From NCBI GenBank assembly GCA_026120185.1, contig JANUWF010001468.1, forward strand, positions 1,054,001-1,118,000: a stretch of DNA of 64,000 nt. Reading direction: 5' to 3'. The notes under the pieces are model-generated. The model saw only the letters and a list, made by a program, of their open reading frames with translations, did no database searches and was not told the DNA's origin. The position numbers were made by a program, and so were the translations under genes. Of the stretch, positions 35,906 through 48,308 are shown in pieces. This DNA comes from Voacanga thouarsii (Eukaryota > Streptophyta > Magnoliopsida > Gentianales > Apocynaceae). Positions within the stretch are counted from its first letter, which is position 1, and every line of letters starts with the position of its first letter.

Positions 35906-36996
35906 TTCTTAATTATTTCCTAATGTATATTTTTATATTAGTCTAAACCGACATATCAATCATACATGTAAATCCTAAATATAAATATTTAATTTGAAAC
36001 AAAAAAGGACCATATACAAAGGAAAATTTTAGCTAGACCTTTTGAGTGATTAACACGGGTAATAGGAATTTAGATTACCAAAATGTAATTTAAATTGTTT
36101 TTCTTTTTTCTTGTGTCATATCTCTATCACTTTTTTTATTCCTTAAATTACAAATAAATATTTTCATGTCAAAGTTTTCTTTCATAGAATAGGGAAAAAA
36201 GAACATATTCCCTTTCCAAGCATATATATGTATGCAAATGAAAATTTATTGGTCCATCGATAAGATTTTTTTTTTTTTTTTTTTTTGGTTTCCTTTCCTT
36301 TTGCATGAATAATGCCTTCCGATGGCTTTTGGTAGATCCAAGAATAAGTCAATCAATCCCATAATGTTCTTCTTATTACGTTTCCTCTGTCCTTTTTCTT
36401 GTAAGTTGTAAGAAACAACAAGGTTTTGAGAGAATTCATGTGTGAGCGCAAATACACATATATGACGGAATCAAGAATTTTAAAATTAATGATAAATTAT
36501 ACTTATAAAAACATATAACTGTCTCTGTTTCATATTATTTGATATTTTAGTTATTTATACACAAATTAAAAATATTGAAATCAATATGTATTTTTTTTAT
36601 TTTTAAATTTACTCATAATAAATATTAGGATGAGTAACTATTTATGAAATTTTTTATATATAAAACAAATGGAGTAAATGACAATATTATCACCTTTTAA
36701 AAATTTTTAAAAATAAAAGATAAAATTTTAAAATAACTTTTTTAAAAATTAATTTTCCAAAACAATTAAATTTTAAAAACTTTTGAGGCGGAACGCCATA
36801 TTTTACCCTTAGTTCTCTCTGTATATAAGATTCTCTTTCGAGAATGAGATCACCACCGGCTTGGTGAAAAAGGGGAAGAATAATTTTAAAGTTTGTATAC
36901 AAACTACTAAAGGGAATAAAGAATTATGAAGGGATCATTTCACCATTTCAGAAGCGTATTGTGTAAAAGAAAAGTACTAATAAAAGGTAATTATTA
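35906..36996. other. AT-rich spacer
   Basis: No gene. Contains a poly(T) tract near 36267-36286 and the Stowaway-like relic listed separately. Confidence 0.55.
36519..36674. mobile_element. possible decayed Stowaway-like MITE
   Basis: The left part CTGTCTCTGTTTCATATTAT resembles the Stowaway terminus CTCCCTCCGTTTCATATTA, and the right end CAAATGGAG followed by TA resembles its inverted copy. The inverted match is imperfect and the element is short (about 155 bp). Confidence 0.4.
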
Positions 36997-37292
36997 TGAA
37001 AATAATAAGTGGCTATTCATTTTTTCGAAACTATCTATTTATCTTAAAGATAAATGTAATTATTTATTTTTCTAAAATTATTAATAAATAAGATAAATTT
37101 ATATTTATTAAATTCATTTTTTATCCTTTTAGATGATATATTTAAACCATTATAAATAGGGACCTTATATAAACAAATATAATCAACTATTTGAATCTAA
37201 GTAATTCTCTTATTTCTCTCTTCTCATATAATTTCTTTAATTTCTAACTTTTAATAATTTATTTTCTTGATTCTATTTAGATCAAATTTACA
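36997..37292 (+). repeat. 5' LTR of element C
   Basis: 296 bp, TG...CA ends. Aligns along its whole length with 46962-47255 (for example GAAACTATC, TTATCTTAAAGATAAAT, TTTTTAGATGATATAT, CTCTTCTCATAT), with numerous substitutions. Confidence 0.83.
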
Positions 37293-37484
37293 ATATATTA
37301 TCGGTACAAGACTCTACCAAGGTTATTCTATTAAAGGTCATAATCAAGACGACAATACTGAAGTTGATAATCAAGTTAATACCAGCAAAGTTACTCTCCC
37401 AATCTGTACAATCAAATAGTCTAATTTTTTAAGTTTTCTAAATAAAATAAGAAAGGTACTCTTTCTGTTTGATTTTGTATTAAT

Positions 37485-37640
37485 ATGGTGAATCTCACTA
37501 AATTTGAATTTATAACTCTAGATATCTCCGAAAAAACCTATTTATCCTAGATACTAGACATTAAAATGCATTTTAACTACAATAAATCTAGCAAATACCA
37601 TTGTAGAAGAAAATCTATCACCGTTAGAAAATAATAACTC
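37485..37640 (+). pseudogene. gag N-terminal remnant (element C)
   Basis: From the ATG at 37485 the translation MVNLTKFEFITLDISEKTYL resembles the start of a common plant copia gag. It is interrupted by a stop, and after a frame change NTIVEENLSPLEN (about 37597-37635) still resembles the same protein. Similarity then ends abruptly; most of gag is missing. Confidence 0.6.
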
Positions 37641-38063
37641 ACCTTCAAAAGTTATCAAGTAAAACACTGGTTCAAGCAAGTATATTCTCCAAAATAGTTA
37701 ACAATATATATTTAATAAGTATTTAGGAGAGAAGTGACAATCTGGAGAAAATTGTATTCCAGAACAAGATGGCACTTTACCTGAGCTTAAAGAAAATGAA
37801 ACAACCAATAATGACAAATGAAATGCATGATACAAGGAGAACAACAAAAAACCTGCACAAGTTATCACCACAATAAACACAATCACATAAATGCGAAAAG
37901 GTCGTGAAACTAAAGATTGATCAAATATGCACAACTACAATATTCATCATGAAGAAAGTGCAAGAAATGGCACAGAGAAAATAAAGATTATTAGCAGTTA
38001 TGAAATCCCTCCTAGATACATCGCCTATGCAAAAAGGTCATAAACTAATTGCTTATTGCCTTC
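37641..38063. other. unexplained 420-bp segment between gag of C and element B
   Basis: It does not resemble the gag sequence expected here. The minus strand has a 78-codon frame (37934-37698) with a hydrophobic stretch (YVIVFIVVITCAGFLLFSLY) that could be a membrane segment. Its origin was not recognised. It may be foreign DNA brought in when B was inserted or rearranged. Confidence 0.35.
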
Positions 38064-38066
38064 AAT

Positions 38067-38198
38067 TGATTAATCGAGTAAAACTTAATTTATTCGATAA
38101 CGATTGAAGCTTATATACAACCTTTACAACTTTGCATACAAATCCCTAGAATTATCTATACTCTCAATAAGACCCTAACAAAGATATAAATCTTAACA
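38067..38198 (-). repeat. 3' LTR of element B
   Basis: 132 bp; differs from the 5' LTR at four positions (in the GATTGAAGC/GATTTAGGC, TTTGCATAC/TTTACATAC and CAAATCC/CAAGTCC segments). Confidence 0.9.
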
Positions 38199-38202
38199 CT
38201 CC

Positions 38203-38970
38203 CCCTCAAGATGGGCAGAAGATATCCATTAAGCCCATCTTGTCACACAATCTTGAGAGATCTAATGAACTAAGTCCTTTAGTGAGACAGTCAGCCACTT
38301 GCTCTCTAGTAGCTACATGTCCCAGCTCCAATAGTCCACTATCCAGCTTTTCTTTAATGAAGAACCTATCAATCTCCACATGTTTGGTTCTGTCATGTTG
38401 CACGGGGTTATTGGCAATGCTAATTGCGGACTTGCTGTCGCACCACAGCTTCATTTTAACTCCTTTATCCATCTTGTGTTCTACTAACAAAGCTCTCAAC
38501 CACACCATCTCCGCAACTCCTAAAGCCATTGCCCTATACTCAGCCTCTGCTGTTGACCTTGCAACCACTGACTGCTTCTTACTCTTCCAGGATACCAAAT
38601 TACCTCCCACAAACACGCAATATCCAACTGTGGACTTTCTATCATCAGCACAACTTGCCCAGTCAGAGTCACAATAGCCCTCAATGTTCAGATGTCCATT
38701 CTTCTTAAAGATCAACCCCTTCCCTGGTGCACTCTTCAGGTACCTCAGAATTTGGTACACTACGTCCATGTGTCCCTTCCTTGGGTCATGCATGTAGCGG
38801 CTCACCATACTCACAGCAAATGATATGTCAGGACGAGTGTAACTCAGATAGATGAGACGTCCTACCAACCTCTGGTACCGCTCACGATCAACCGGCTCTC
38901 CTGCCTCTGCGCTCAACTTGAACCTCTGATCAATTGGTGAAACCGCGGCTTGCAACCCAACATGCACGTC
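38203..38970 (-). pseudogene. C-terminal RT connection and RNase H of element B
   Basis: An open frame of about 250 codons containing the end of RT (GRLIYLSYTRPDISFAVSMV) and a complete RNase H: Asp in GYCDSDWASC, Glu in AEAEYRAMA, Asp in LWCDSKSAI, plus the NPVQHDRTKHVEIDRFFIKE tail and AEQVADCLTKGL-like ending. This part is intact, but the upstream RT is in other frames, so it is cut off from its polyprotein. Confidence 0.88.
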
Positions 38971-39960
38971 TCTGTGAGTAAGTCTAACACATACTTCCTC
39001 TAAGATAGAACAATCCCCTCTTCTCCATGAGCCACCTCAATCCCCAGGAAGTATTTTAGCTGCCCGAGGTCCTTCACCTCAAACTCTTTGCCCAGTTTTG
39101 CCTTCAGTTGAGCAATCTCACCCTCGTCATCACCGGTGATAATCATATCATCCACATACACTGCTAATATAGTAATATGACCACCCTGTTGTCAAAAGAA
39201 CACTGTGTGATCGGCATTGATTTGCTGATAGCCCATGCTTACCATAGCTCTTCTGAACCTGTCAAACCAAGCTCTAGGAGACTGTTTCAACCCATACAGT
39301 GACTTCCTTAATCTACAAACCTTGTCCACTGTCTGTTTTGTACCAAAGCCTGGGGGAACCTCCATATACACCTCTTCTAGCGAGATCTCCGTGAAGAAAT
39401 GCGTTTTTAACATCCAAGCTGATGTAGTTTCCAACCCCCATTCACTGCAATGGAGACAAGTGTCCTTACTGTTCCCATTTTTGCCACGGGAGCAAAGGTC
39501 TCATCATAGTTGATGCCATATGTCTGACTATACCCCTTCGCCACCAACCGTGCCTTGTAGCGATCAATTTTTCCTTACGGGGTGCTGCTTCACTTGTGAA
39601 CACCCACTTGCACCCCACTTGCCTTCTTGCACGGTGGTAGTGACACTATCTCGCAAGTTCTGTTCTTATCCGGAGCTCCAAGTTCTTCTTGCATAGTTGC
39701 TTTCCACTTTAGATCCTCTTTAGCATCCTGCCAACACTTAGGTAAAGTAACGAGTCCAAAGATGTAATGAATGCTCCATACGTAGGTGATAAATTAGAGT
39801 ATGAGACAAATTGAGCAATGTCATGTGGGAAACCATAACGGTCGGGGGAACTCCTGCATTATTGCGAGAGGTCCTCCTTACTATCATGGGAGTGGGATGA
39901 GAAGAAGGAATTATAGCACCTGTGTTTTACGAGTTTGAGGGTGGTGTGGGTGTCTCGAGA
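38971..39960 (-). pseudogene. reverse transcriptase of element B, frameshifted
   Basis: Segments in different frames read as copia [15 protein letters not shown] sequence near 39430, EVYMEVPPGFG and LRKSLYGLKQSPRAWFDRF around 39235-39375, and the YVDDMI active site on the minus strand near 39140-39165. Frame changes near 39190 and 39430 and other lesions make it non-functional. Confidence 0.8.
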
Positions 39961-40139
39961 AGTTGGAGTAGGCCGGGACAAGGGACTTGATGGCACCGGT
40001 GGTGCTGCGAGATGTTGACTACGGCACCTCATTACGCCTCCTCCTGGTATACACTCTCAACTCCCCCTGTGCACGAGTCCCAACACCGACGGGTTCCTCC
40101 TCTTCTTTGTTCTCGTGCTCCTCAAATGATTCCCTCCTC

Positions 40140-41100
40140 TCAACGAGAATAAGGAATCGATAAGGGAATTGATCCTACATTCACCAACCTCTCACCATTC
40201 TCCCCCTCTCGCCTCATACCTTCTTTATCAAATAAGTCACCAATGGGTGAGGTCACCTCCAGTGTATAATATGGCTCAAACTCTCGAAAATGCACATCCA
40301 TGCTTACAAACAACCTTTTCTCTCTTGGACTCCGAGCAAACATACCCCTTCTGGGTAGCAGAGCATCCTACAAAGACACATTTCACAGCTCTAGGACCAA
40401 GCTTCCCTACGGATGGTCTGTTGTCCTTCACAAAACACACACAACCAAACACCTTCAATTGGAGGATCCCACCATTATCTCCTTTCAACATTTCACACGG
40501 AGACTTCCAGTCCAACACTCTTGTGGGCAACCTGTTGATCAATTGAGCAGCTGTTAAGACCGCTTGCCCCTATAACTGCTTTGGGACATTCATCGCGATC
40601 ATCATGCTCCTAGCTGTCTCTAGAAGGTGTTTGTTTTTCCTTTCTGCTACCCCATTTTAAGCTGGTGTGTATGGACATGTAGTTTGATGTTGTATGCCTT
40701 AAGCTGACAAGTATTCCGCAAATGCTCTATTGGTATACTCTGTACCATTATCAGACCTCAATATTTTCACCACTGCTCCATATTGAGTCTGAATAGACCT
40801 ATGAAAGTCTTTAAAGCAGTCAAATACATCACTCTTATTTTTCATCAAATACAACCAAGTAACACGAGGGAAACAATCAATAAAATCACAAAATATCTAA
40901 AACCATTCATAGAACTAGTGGAACAAGGTCCCCAAACATCAGAATGTATCAAATCAAAAGCACGAGAGCTCTATGACCAGAACTAACATAAGAACTTCTA
41001 GTAAGTTTTCCAAATTCACATGCATCACACACAACTTTCTGTTTATTGGCATTTTCAAATAAAACTGGATACAACCGACTTAACACACTAAACGAAATGT
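40140..41100 (-). pseudogene. integrase of element B, degraded
   Basis: Minus-strand translation shows the pre-integrase zinc region (CDACEFGKLTR), an Asp in HSDVWGPCST, the second Asp in LRSDNGTEY, the Glu in GVAERKNKHLLETARSM, then INRLPTRVLDWKSPCEML and KVFGCVCFV. Several stops and at least one frame change interrupt it. Confidence 0.82.
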
Positions 41101-41101
41101 G

Positions 41102-41827
41102 TCACATGCGTTGGTGATGGAGCATCAACACATCCTCAGCACTCATCTCAGATCCTCCTACTCCTACCTTCTCCACCACAGATATCAATGCTGAGTCCAT
41201 CCCCTCACGATCTAGGAACCACAGTCCATGACGCCACGTGTCAGTCCCAAGTCTCCGGCCCGTCTCCTTCTCCTGGAAGATCACCTTGGGAATATCAAAA
41301 GAAACCACACATTTTAGTTGGAGTATAATGGCACTAATAGATAAAAGATTTACTGGGAAAGAAGGAGCATGCAAAACATTGGACAAAGTTACTGAACCCG
41401 TACACTTCACTGTACCCTTACCAACCACAAGCTGTGCTGTCCCGTCAGCGGTCTGGATGCTCTCTGGCATCGCTAAGTGAGTATAGGCAGAGAACTCACT
41501 AGCATTACCTGTCACATGTCGAGATGCACCAGAATCTACGATCCATTCTGGTGATCTAGTGGTGGAGATAGAAGCAAGAGCAGTACCTTTGGTCAATTGA
41601 GCATAGGTAGCAGTGTTACCCATGGGTAAAGCGGAGGTGGATGCATCCTCAACCGCACTCTTTTTGGCTCCATCACCTGTTGCTCTCTGCTTCCTTCTCA
41701 GTATTTCTAATAGCGTCTGGTCTTCCTCAGTAAAGACCACACCCGCCTCTTCCTCTTCCTCCGCTGCCATCAGATTGGCCCGATAGCCTCTTCCACCTCT
41801 TCTGCCCCACGGACCACGACCTACAAA
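41102..41827 (-). pseudogene. protease and pre-integrase region of element B
   Basis: Continues the gag frame after a single TAG. It contains the aspartic protease signature WIVDSGASRHVTGN (the active site is D-S-G), a normal distance downstream of the gag zinc knuckle, and ends at a stop in the pre-integrase region (MLHHQRM). Confidence 0.85.
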
Positions 41828-42778
41828 CTATTCACGTCCACCTGAGTCTCTCTCCTTGGGTAGCTTAGGACAAGCCTGTTTCAGATGACCTACTTCACCA
41901 CAGTTGTAGCACTGCCTAGTCTCCTGTTTGAACCCTGTGTTACTTGAGTTGGAGACCACTAGCGCTGACTTCATCCCAGGATGTCCGCCTGTCCCAACCT
42001 GTAGCTTAATACGACTCTCCTCCTGTATCATGGCCGAGACCGCCTCCTCAAGTGAAGGGATCCTCGTCTGAGCTAGCAGCATCGCTGTCCTTTGCTCAAA
42101 TGCTGGGGCTAACCCCTGGAGAAATAACATAGTCCTCTCCTGAATCAAGGCCTCTCTTTCCTTACACTCAGGATCTTTACAACATGCTCGAGGCGAGAAA
42201 TGATCATGATCTAGCCACAAGCGTTCCAACTCTGTGGCATACTCCTGCACTGTCCTATCTCCTTGGACTGTAGCATAGATGTCCCTCTTAATCTGGAACA
42301 CCTTCAAATTGTTTCCCACACCATCATAGGTTCTCCTCAACTTCTCCCAGACATCATTAACCTTCTCGATGCCATCCACTGTTGCAGCAATAGACGGGAC
42401 CATTAAGTTGAGAAGCCACATGTACACCAACATGTGAGTTGACTTCCACTCATCTCTCCCTGCCGTGCCCTCAGCTGGCTCTGCTTTCTCAGCTGTCAAG
42501 TACTCCCCTAAATTCCTCCCTTCCAGAGTATACCTCACCTGACGTGACCAGCTCAGATACGTTGCTGGCCCATCGAGTTTCAGATCAACAGGTGGAAGCT
42601 CCACCTTAACAGTAGGTGGCCTCGCAAAATTTTCACCCCCCGACCTCCTCATAAACCGCATCAATGTCGCAAGATCTACAGGATCCAATTTCTTAACCAC
42701 CTCCTCCATCATATTCTTGCTAGCCTCTGTCATCGACTCGTATTCAGGTTCCGCATACCTATCACACGAGTCTATCAC
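41828..42778 (-). pseudogene. gag of element B
   Basis: 316 codons from ATG 42778. The copia gag fold region (DLKLDGPATYLSWSRQV, WLLNLMVPS, VWEKLRRTYDG, ERLWLDHDHF) is followed by the CCHC zinc knuckle CYNCGEVGHLKQAC (CX2CX4HX4C) near the C-terminus. It ends at a TAG (41828-41830) directly ahead of the protease in the same frame. The stop is probably a mutation, because the frame continues into protease without other change; in copia elements gag and protease are normally one polyprotein. Confidence 0.88.
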
Positions 42779-42949
42779 ACACTTACCCTTCTTCTTCTCC
42801 TTGACCCGATCTCGATCTTCTACACATCAAGATCTATCTAGAACTCCGGCATCTTCATGCTATCTCAGGACCCATGGGGTATCGCCATCCCCGCACGGGC
42901 ACGGAGATAGAAAACAAACTGGAAGTTGTGAGGGGCCTAGAGAGAAAGG

Positions 42950-43042
42950 AGGGTTACTGTTACTGGAGCGATTTTACTGTAGCAGTGGCACTGTAGCACG
43001 GTACTGTAGCGGCAGCGGCACTGTAGCGGCAGGTACTGTGCG
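42950..43042. repeat. ACTGTAGC repeats in the 5' leader of element B
   Basis: The octamer ACTGTAGC or close variants occur about five times at irregular spacing between the gag start and the primer site. The 5' leader of element D has a CACTGTAGCG copy near 58711. Confidence 0.7.
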
Positions 43043-43067
43043 GCGAAGTAGGTTACGGCTAGGGTTT

Positions 43068-43080
43068 GGCTCTGATACCA
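43068..43080 (-). other. primer-binding site of element B
   Basis: On the minus strand TGGTATCAGAGCC, complementary to the 3' end of initiator methionine tRNA, lies three bases inside the 5' LTR. Confidence 0.9.
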
Positions 43081-43083
43081 AAT

Positions 43084-43215
43084 TGATTAATCGAGTAAAA
43101 CTTAATTTATTCGATAACGATTTAGGCTTATATACAACCTTTACAACTTTACATACAAGTCCCTAGAATTATCTATACTCTCAATAAGACCCTAACAAAG
43201 ATATAAATCTTAACA
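43084..43215 (-). repeat. 5' LTR of element B
   Basis: 132 bp; 128 of 132 positions match the 3' LTR. Confidence 0.9.
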
Positions 43216-46200
43216 GATACCAATCTTAAAGATGTTAATATTGATGTAACTCATTTTGATGTAGCTGATTTCTTTGATTATCCAGAAAAAAGAATTGATA
43301 ATTTGATTGGTAATGGAAGTGTTCAGAAGAATTAAAATTTACTATTAATATGTTTATTTTATATTTTATATTTTATATTTTATATTTTTTATATTGTAAT
43401 AGTAATTAACATTTAAAAGTTTTATTTTATTTTTAAATATTTAACTTTATAAATGTTTTGTTATACTCAAATGGTTATTATTCCATTTACTGGATACAAA
43501 AGCGGCATTGAAGATATATGCCTAATTAATAGTGGTATAGCATACCATATTGAAAGATATAAAATATTTCTCTTACTTGAAGATAGGAGAAACAAATATT
43601 AATACCATAAGTGGTAGTATAAAATTGACTGAAAGCTCCAAAAGAACTAATATATTATTAACCGGAAGAACAAATATTGTTATTTATAAAGTGTTATTTT
43701 TTTCAAAATCTCGAAGAATTTATTAAGTTTTAAATATATTCGCCGAAATGGATATCACATTAAAACAATGGAAGAAAATGGGTTTGAGTATCTCTATATT
43801 ACTCAAATAATTTCGGGTAAAAAATCTTTATTAGAAAAGCTATAACTCTTTCATCTGGTTTATATTACATAAAAATTCATACAATTGAAGTACATCATTC
43901 CGTAAACTAGAAGTTTACTGCTATATTTATCATTTGAGATGACCGTTTGAGACATCCATGAGCTATTATAATGCGAAGAATAATTGAAAATACGCATAGT
44001 TATCATTTGAGAGTCAAAAGATTTTGAAATCAAATAAATTTTCACGTATTGCATGTTCTCAAGGGAAATTAGTTATTAAACCACATCTAACAAAAGTGGA
44101 GTTGGAGTCTTCCTAGAAAGAATTTATAGTGATATATGTGAACTAATTCATCCACCATGTGGACAATTCAAGTACTTTATAATTTTAATTAATACATCGA
44201 CCTGATAGTCACATGTCAGTTTATTATCAACTTCTAATCTGACGTTTGCTAAATTGCTTGCCCAAATAATTCACTTAAGAGCACAATTTTTAGATTATCC
44301 TATTAAAAGGATTCATCTAGATAATACTGGAGAATATTCCTCCCAAACTTTTGATGCATATTGCATGTCGATTGACATTACTATTGAACATCCAGTAGTT
44401 CATGCATGTTCATACTCAAAATGATCTAACTAAATCATTCATTAAAAAATTACAATTAATTGTTATATCGTTATTAATGAGAACAAGTCTCCCTACATCT
44501 GCTTGGAAATATGCTATTTTGTATGCTACAGCACTTGTGTGTATACGACTAATAAGTTATCACAAATTATCTCTCTTACCATTATATTTAATTCAAAGCC
44601 AAATATTGTTTATTTAAGAATTTTTTAGTGTGATGTATATATACCAATAGCACCAAATCAACGTAACAAAATAGGTCTTCAAAGAAGATTGGAGATATAT
44701 GTTGGATAGATTCTTCCTCTATAATTAAATATATTGAACCATTGATAGGTAATGTATTCATAGCAAGATTTGCTGATTGTCATTTTGATGAAACTTTATT
44801 TCCTAAATTAGAAGGAGAACATAAATCACATAAAAATGAACTTGCATGGACAACATCATTGAATTATTTGGATCTGTGCACAAATGTAAGTAAACTATAA
44901 GTTCAAAAGATAATTCATTTATAAAGACTTGCAAATCAACTATTAGATTTTTTTTTTTTTTTTTTTGTTAACTCTACAAGGAAAACTAAATTGCATATTC
45001 TAACTATAGATGTTCCTATTCAAATAGAGTTTCCGGAATGACAAAATAAAATTCCTATAAATGTTAAATCAAAAACACACTAGAAGCATGGACGACCCTT
45101 TTGTTCAAAAGATAAAAATCATCGAAAGAAAATATGACTAAAACATCAGAATGATCAAATTGAAAAATTAGAAAATAAGGATTAAGCGGCAACTTATGAA
45201 AAGATCCAAATATCTGAAAATAGTGAATAGAATAATGATATGTTTATCAATTATATGACTTCTGGCAGAAGTTAAAATTAGATGGAAATAACTATTGATG
45301 ATATTTTTGTATATAATATAGTATTTGATATGTTAAAAGATAATGAGGATTCCGAACCAATATCAGTTGAAGAATATCGTTATAGAAATGATTGGCCAAA
45401 ATAGAAAGATGCGATTCAATAAGAGTTAAACTCACTTACAAAGTGTGAAATTTTTGGACATGTAATCTGAATACCAGAAAATGTAAAATTAATGGGTTAT
45501 AAATGAGTATTTGTGCGAAAGTGGAATGAAAATAACGAAGTCGTAATATTTAAGGCACGACTTGTAGCATAAAGTTTTTCGCAAAAACAGAGTATGGATT
45601 ACGATGAGACATATTTACCTGTGGTAGATGCAATTACACTTCAATATCTTGTGAGTCTAGTAGTACGTAAAAAGATTGACATGCGTCTAATGAATGTTGC
45701 AACTGCTTACTTATATGGAACCTTGATAATGATATTTATATAAAAATCTCAGAAGAATTAAATATAGCTGAAGCATATAATTCTGGTTCTCTTGAAAATT
45801 ATTTTATTAAATTACAAAAATTATTGTATGGTTTAAAGCAATTTAGATGCAAATAGTATAATCGTCTTAGTAAATAATTATTAACATCACGATATAAAAA
45901 TAATCTGGTATATCCATGTGTATTTATTAAGAAATTTGAATCTGATTTTGTTATACTTACTATGTATATTGATGTTATCAACTTTATTAGAACTCCAAAA
46001 GAGCTCTAAGAGGCATGAGACAGCTTGAAGCAAGAATTTGAAATTAACGATTTTGGAATAACCAAATTGTCTTAATCTACAAATAGATCATTTGAAATAT
46101 GGTGTTTTTATTCATCAATCAACATATATAACTAAAGTTTTGAAGAGGTTTTATATGGACAAGACACATCTATTGAGTATTCCAATAGTCGCCAGGTCAT

Positions 46201-46960
46201 TAGATGTAAATAAAGACCATTTTCGACCTCGAGAAGATGATGAAGAACTAATTGATTCTAAAGTATCATATTTCAATGTAATTGGTGCACTAATGTACCT
46301 TACTAATTAATAACACTAGGCCTGATATAGCATTTTTTTATAAATTTATTAACAAGATTTAGGTCTTCTCTAATGGAACGATATTGGAATGGTATTAAAT
46401 ATGTCATAAGATATCTCCAAGAGACAATGGATTTCGGATTGCTTTAATCAAATAAAACTAGCTTGATGTTGTTTGGTTATACAGATGTTGGTTATCTATC
46501 TGATTCACATAAATCATGTTCTCAATTTGGCTATTTATTTATATGTGGTGATACTACTATATTATGGCGCCCTACAAAACAATCTATAACAACTACTTCT
46601 TTCAATCATACTGAAATTATTACTATTCATGAGACAAATCGAGAATGTATGTAGTTGAGATTCATGATCCATTATATTCGAGAAAATTGTACTTTATCCT
46701 CTGAAAAAAAAATTAATACATTTTTATTAAGATAATGCAACTTATATAGTTCAATTAAGAGGAAAATATGAAAAGAGATAGAACGAAATATATTTTACTA
46801 AAATTTTTCTTTACTCATAAACTTCATAAGAGAGGTAAAATAGATGTGTAACATATTCGATTGTGTGATAATCTGACAAATTTATTCACTAAGACATTAT
46901 CGATAACTTCATTTGAATAGCTTCATTTGAAAAATTAGTACATAAAATGGAATGCATCGG
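43216..46960 (+). pseudogene. gag end, protease, integrase, RT and RNase H remnants of element C
   Basis: Resumes after element B with the gag tail (VTHFDVADFFDYPEKRIDN, 43240-43300), then a decayed protease (CLINSGIAYHIER, near 43520), integrase (IYSDICELIHPPCGQFKYF near 44130 and RIHLDNTGEYSSQ near 44310), RT (DYDETYLPVVDAITLQYLVS near 45600) and RNase H (GYTDVGYLSDSHKSCSQFGY near 46480). The RT active site has become MYIDVINF, losing the second Asp. Stops and frame changes occur throughout. Confidence 0.85.
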
Positions 46961-46961
46961 T

Positions 46962-47255
46962 TGAAAATAATAAGTGTCTATTTATTTTTTTGAAACTATC
47001 CATTTATCTTAAAGATAAATATGACTATTCGTTTTTCTAAAGTTATTAATGAATAAAATAAAGTTGTATTTGTTATATTCATTTCTTATCTTTTTAGATG
47101 ATATATCTAAACCTTTATAAATAGGTGTCTTATGTAAACGAATATAATTAATCATTTGAATTTAAATAATTCTCTCATTTATCTCTTCTCATATAGTTTC
47201 TTTAATTTTTTTTTTATATTTTATTTTCTTAATTCTATTTGGAATCAAATTTACA
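46962..47255 (+). repeat. 3' LTR of element C
   Basis: 294 bp; the diverged partner of 36997-37292. Confidence 0.83.
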
Positions 47256-47457
47256 ATAGCAATCTGAATCAAATTGTTTATTTCTTAAATATCACTTTCA
47301 TTTTGCATCTGAATTTACAAATTTAATTAAAATACCTCATAATATAGTAATTTAATTGAATAAAAATATCTTTTATCAAATAATATAAATTTTTATTAAT
47401 ATTTTCAAAATTTAATTTGCTAATTTAAGGTAATAACATTTATAAATTATGTAAAAA

Positions 47458-47720
47458 ATTTAAAGAAAATTAACGATTCAATCTCTTAATTTTTATGTTT
47501 TTGAGATTTAAGTTACTTTTTTTTTAAAAACTTTTTAAGTTTCCTAACTATTATTTTTTTGCGGGTTAGTCTTTTTTAGGGTTCCGTCAACGCTCTAAAA
47601 AGGACCAAAATCATACAAAACTTAAGGTTAAGAGATTTAAAAAATTGAGAAAAAGAAAATAGACCTAAATCTCAAAAATACCAAAGTTAAGGAATTGAAT
47701 CAATTAATTTTTCTTTAAAT
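47458..47720. mobile_element. inverted-repeat MITE, copy 1
   Basis: ATTTAAAGAAAATTAACGAT at the left is mirrored by the right end (reading inwards, ATTTAAAGAAAAATTAATTG). The inverted match continues for roughly 45-50 bp into TTCAATCTCTTAA and GAGATTTAAG. 263 bp, no coding capacity. Confidence 0.6.
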
Positions 47721-48308
47721 AATAAGACAATTAAAAATTTGCCTCTAAATTTAGAAGGATTTTAGGTGGATTTAAGATGAATTTTTGAAATTTTTTTTTA
47801 AAAATAAAGTAATAAAAGTATTCGTTGCAAACTTATCTCAAATTTAATTACTTAGAATAAATTCGAAACATATTCTTAAAAATATAGATATTACTTAATA
47901 AAAATTAAAAATAAATTAATAAAAAAACCATCCCAACTCCATCCCAAATTTGGGATAAATTTGGCATGCAAAATTCTTATAGAGGAATCCATTTCAAATT
48001 AAAAATGATTAGTTAATAAAAAATTGAAAAGAAATTAATAAAAGAATTATTCTCAACTTTGAATAGAATTGCAGACAATTTTTTTTAGAAAAACTTATTA
48101 TTTAATAAAAAATTAAATGAAAAGAAAATTAATAAAAAAAATCCAACACAAATATATCTCAAATATGAAAAAAAATAGAACAAAATTTTTAAAAATTTTA
48201 TTATTTAACAAAAAATAATAAATAATAAATTAATCAAGGATACTTCACAAATTAAATTAATCTACATCATTGATATTCTAATTTTACTTTTAATTGATCT
48301 AATAGAAC

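Larger units (their letters stand above)
38067..43215 (-). mobile_element. Ty1/copia element B, nested in element C
   Basis: Flanking direct repeats 38067-38198 and 43084-43215 are 132 bp each, with TG...CA ends and four differences. On the minus strand the primer site TGGTATCAGAGCC (43080-43068, initiator Met tRNA) follows the 5' LTR after three bases. The polypurine tract CTTGAGGGGGAG (38210-38199) precedes the 3' LTR. Gag, protease, integrase, RT and RNase H lie in copia order between them. The coding part has several stops and frame changes, so it is defective but much younger than C. The 5-bp flanks (TCAAT left, GATAC right) do not match. Confidence 0.94.
36997..47255 (+). mobile_element. 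old Ty1/copia element C, split by element B
   Basis: Two direct repeats, 36997-37292 and 46962-47255, both start TGAAAATAATAAGTG and end AAATTTACA. They bracket gag, protease, integrase, RT and RNase H remnants in plus orientation. Removing the nested element B leaves about 5.1 kb, a normal copia length. LTR copies differ at many positions and every domain is full of stops, so this is an old insertion. The primer site next to the left LTR is no longer recognisable. No target-site duplication was found. Confidence 0.87.

Noticed and set aside
41828..41830. Regulated stop-codon readthrough between gag and protease of element B
   Set aside because: The element carries many other stops and frame changes, and copia elements normally have no stop here; a simple mutation is more likely.
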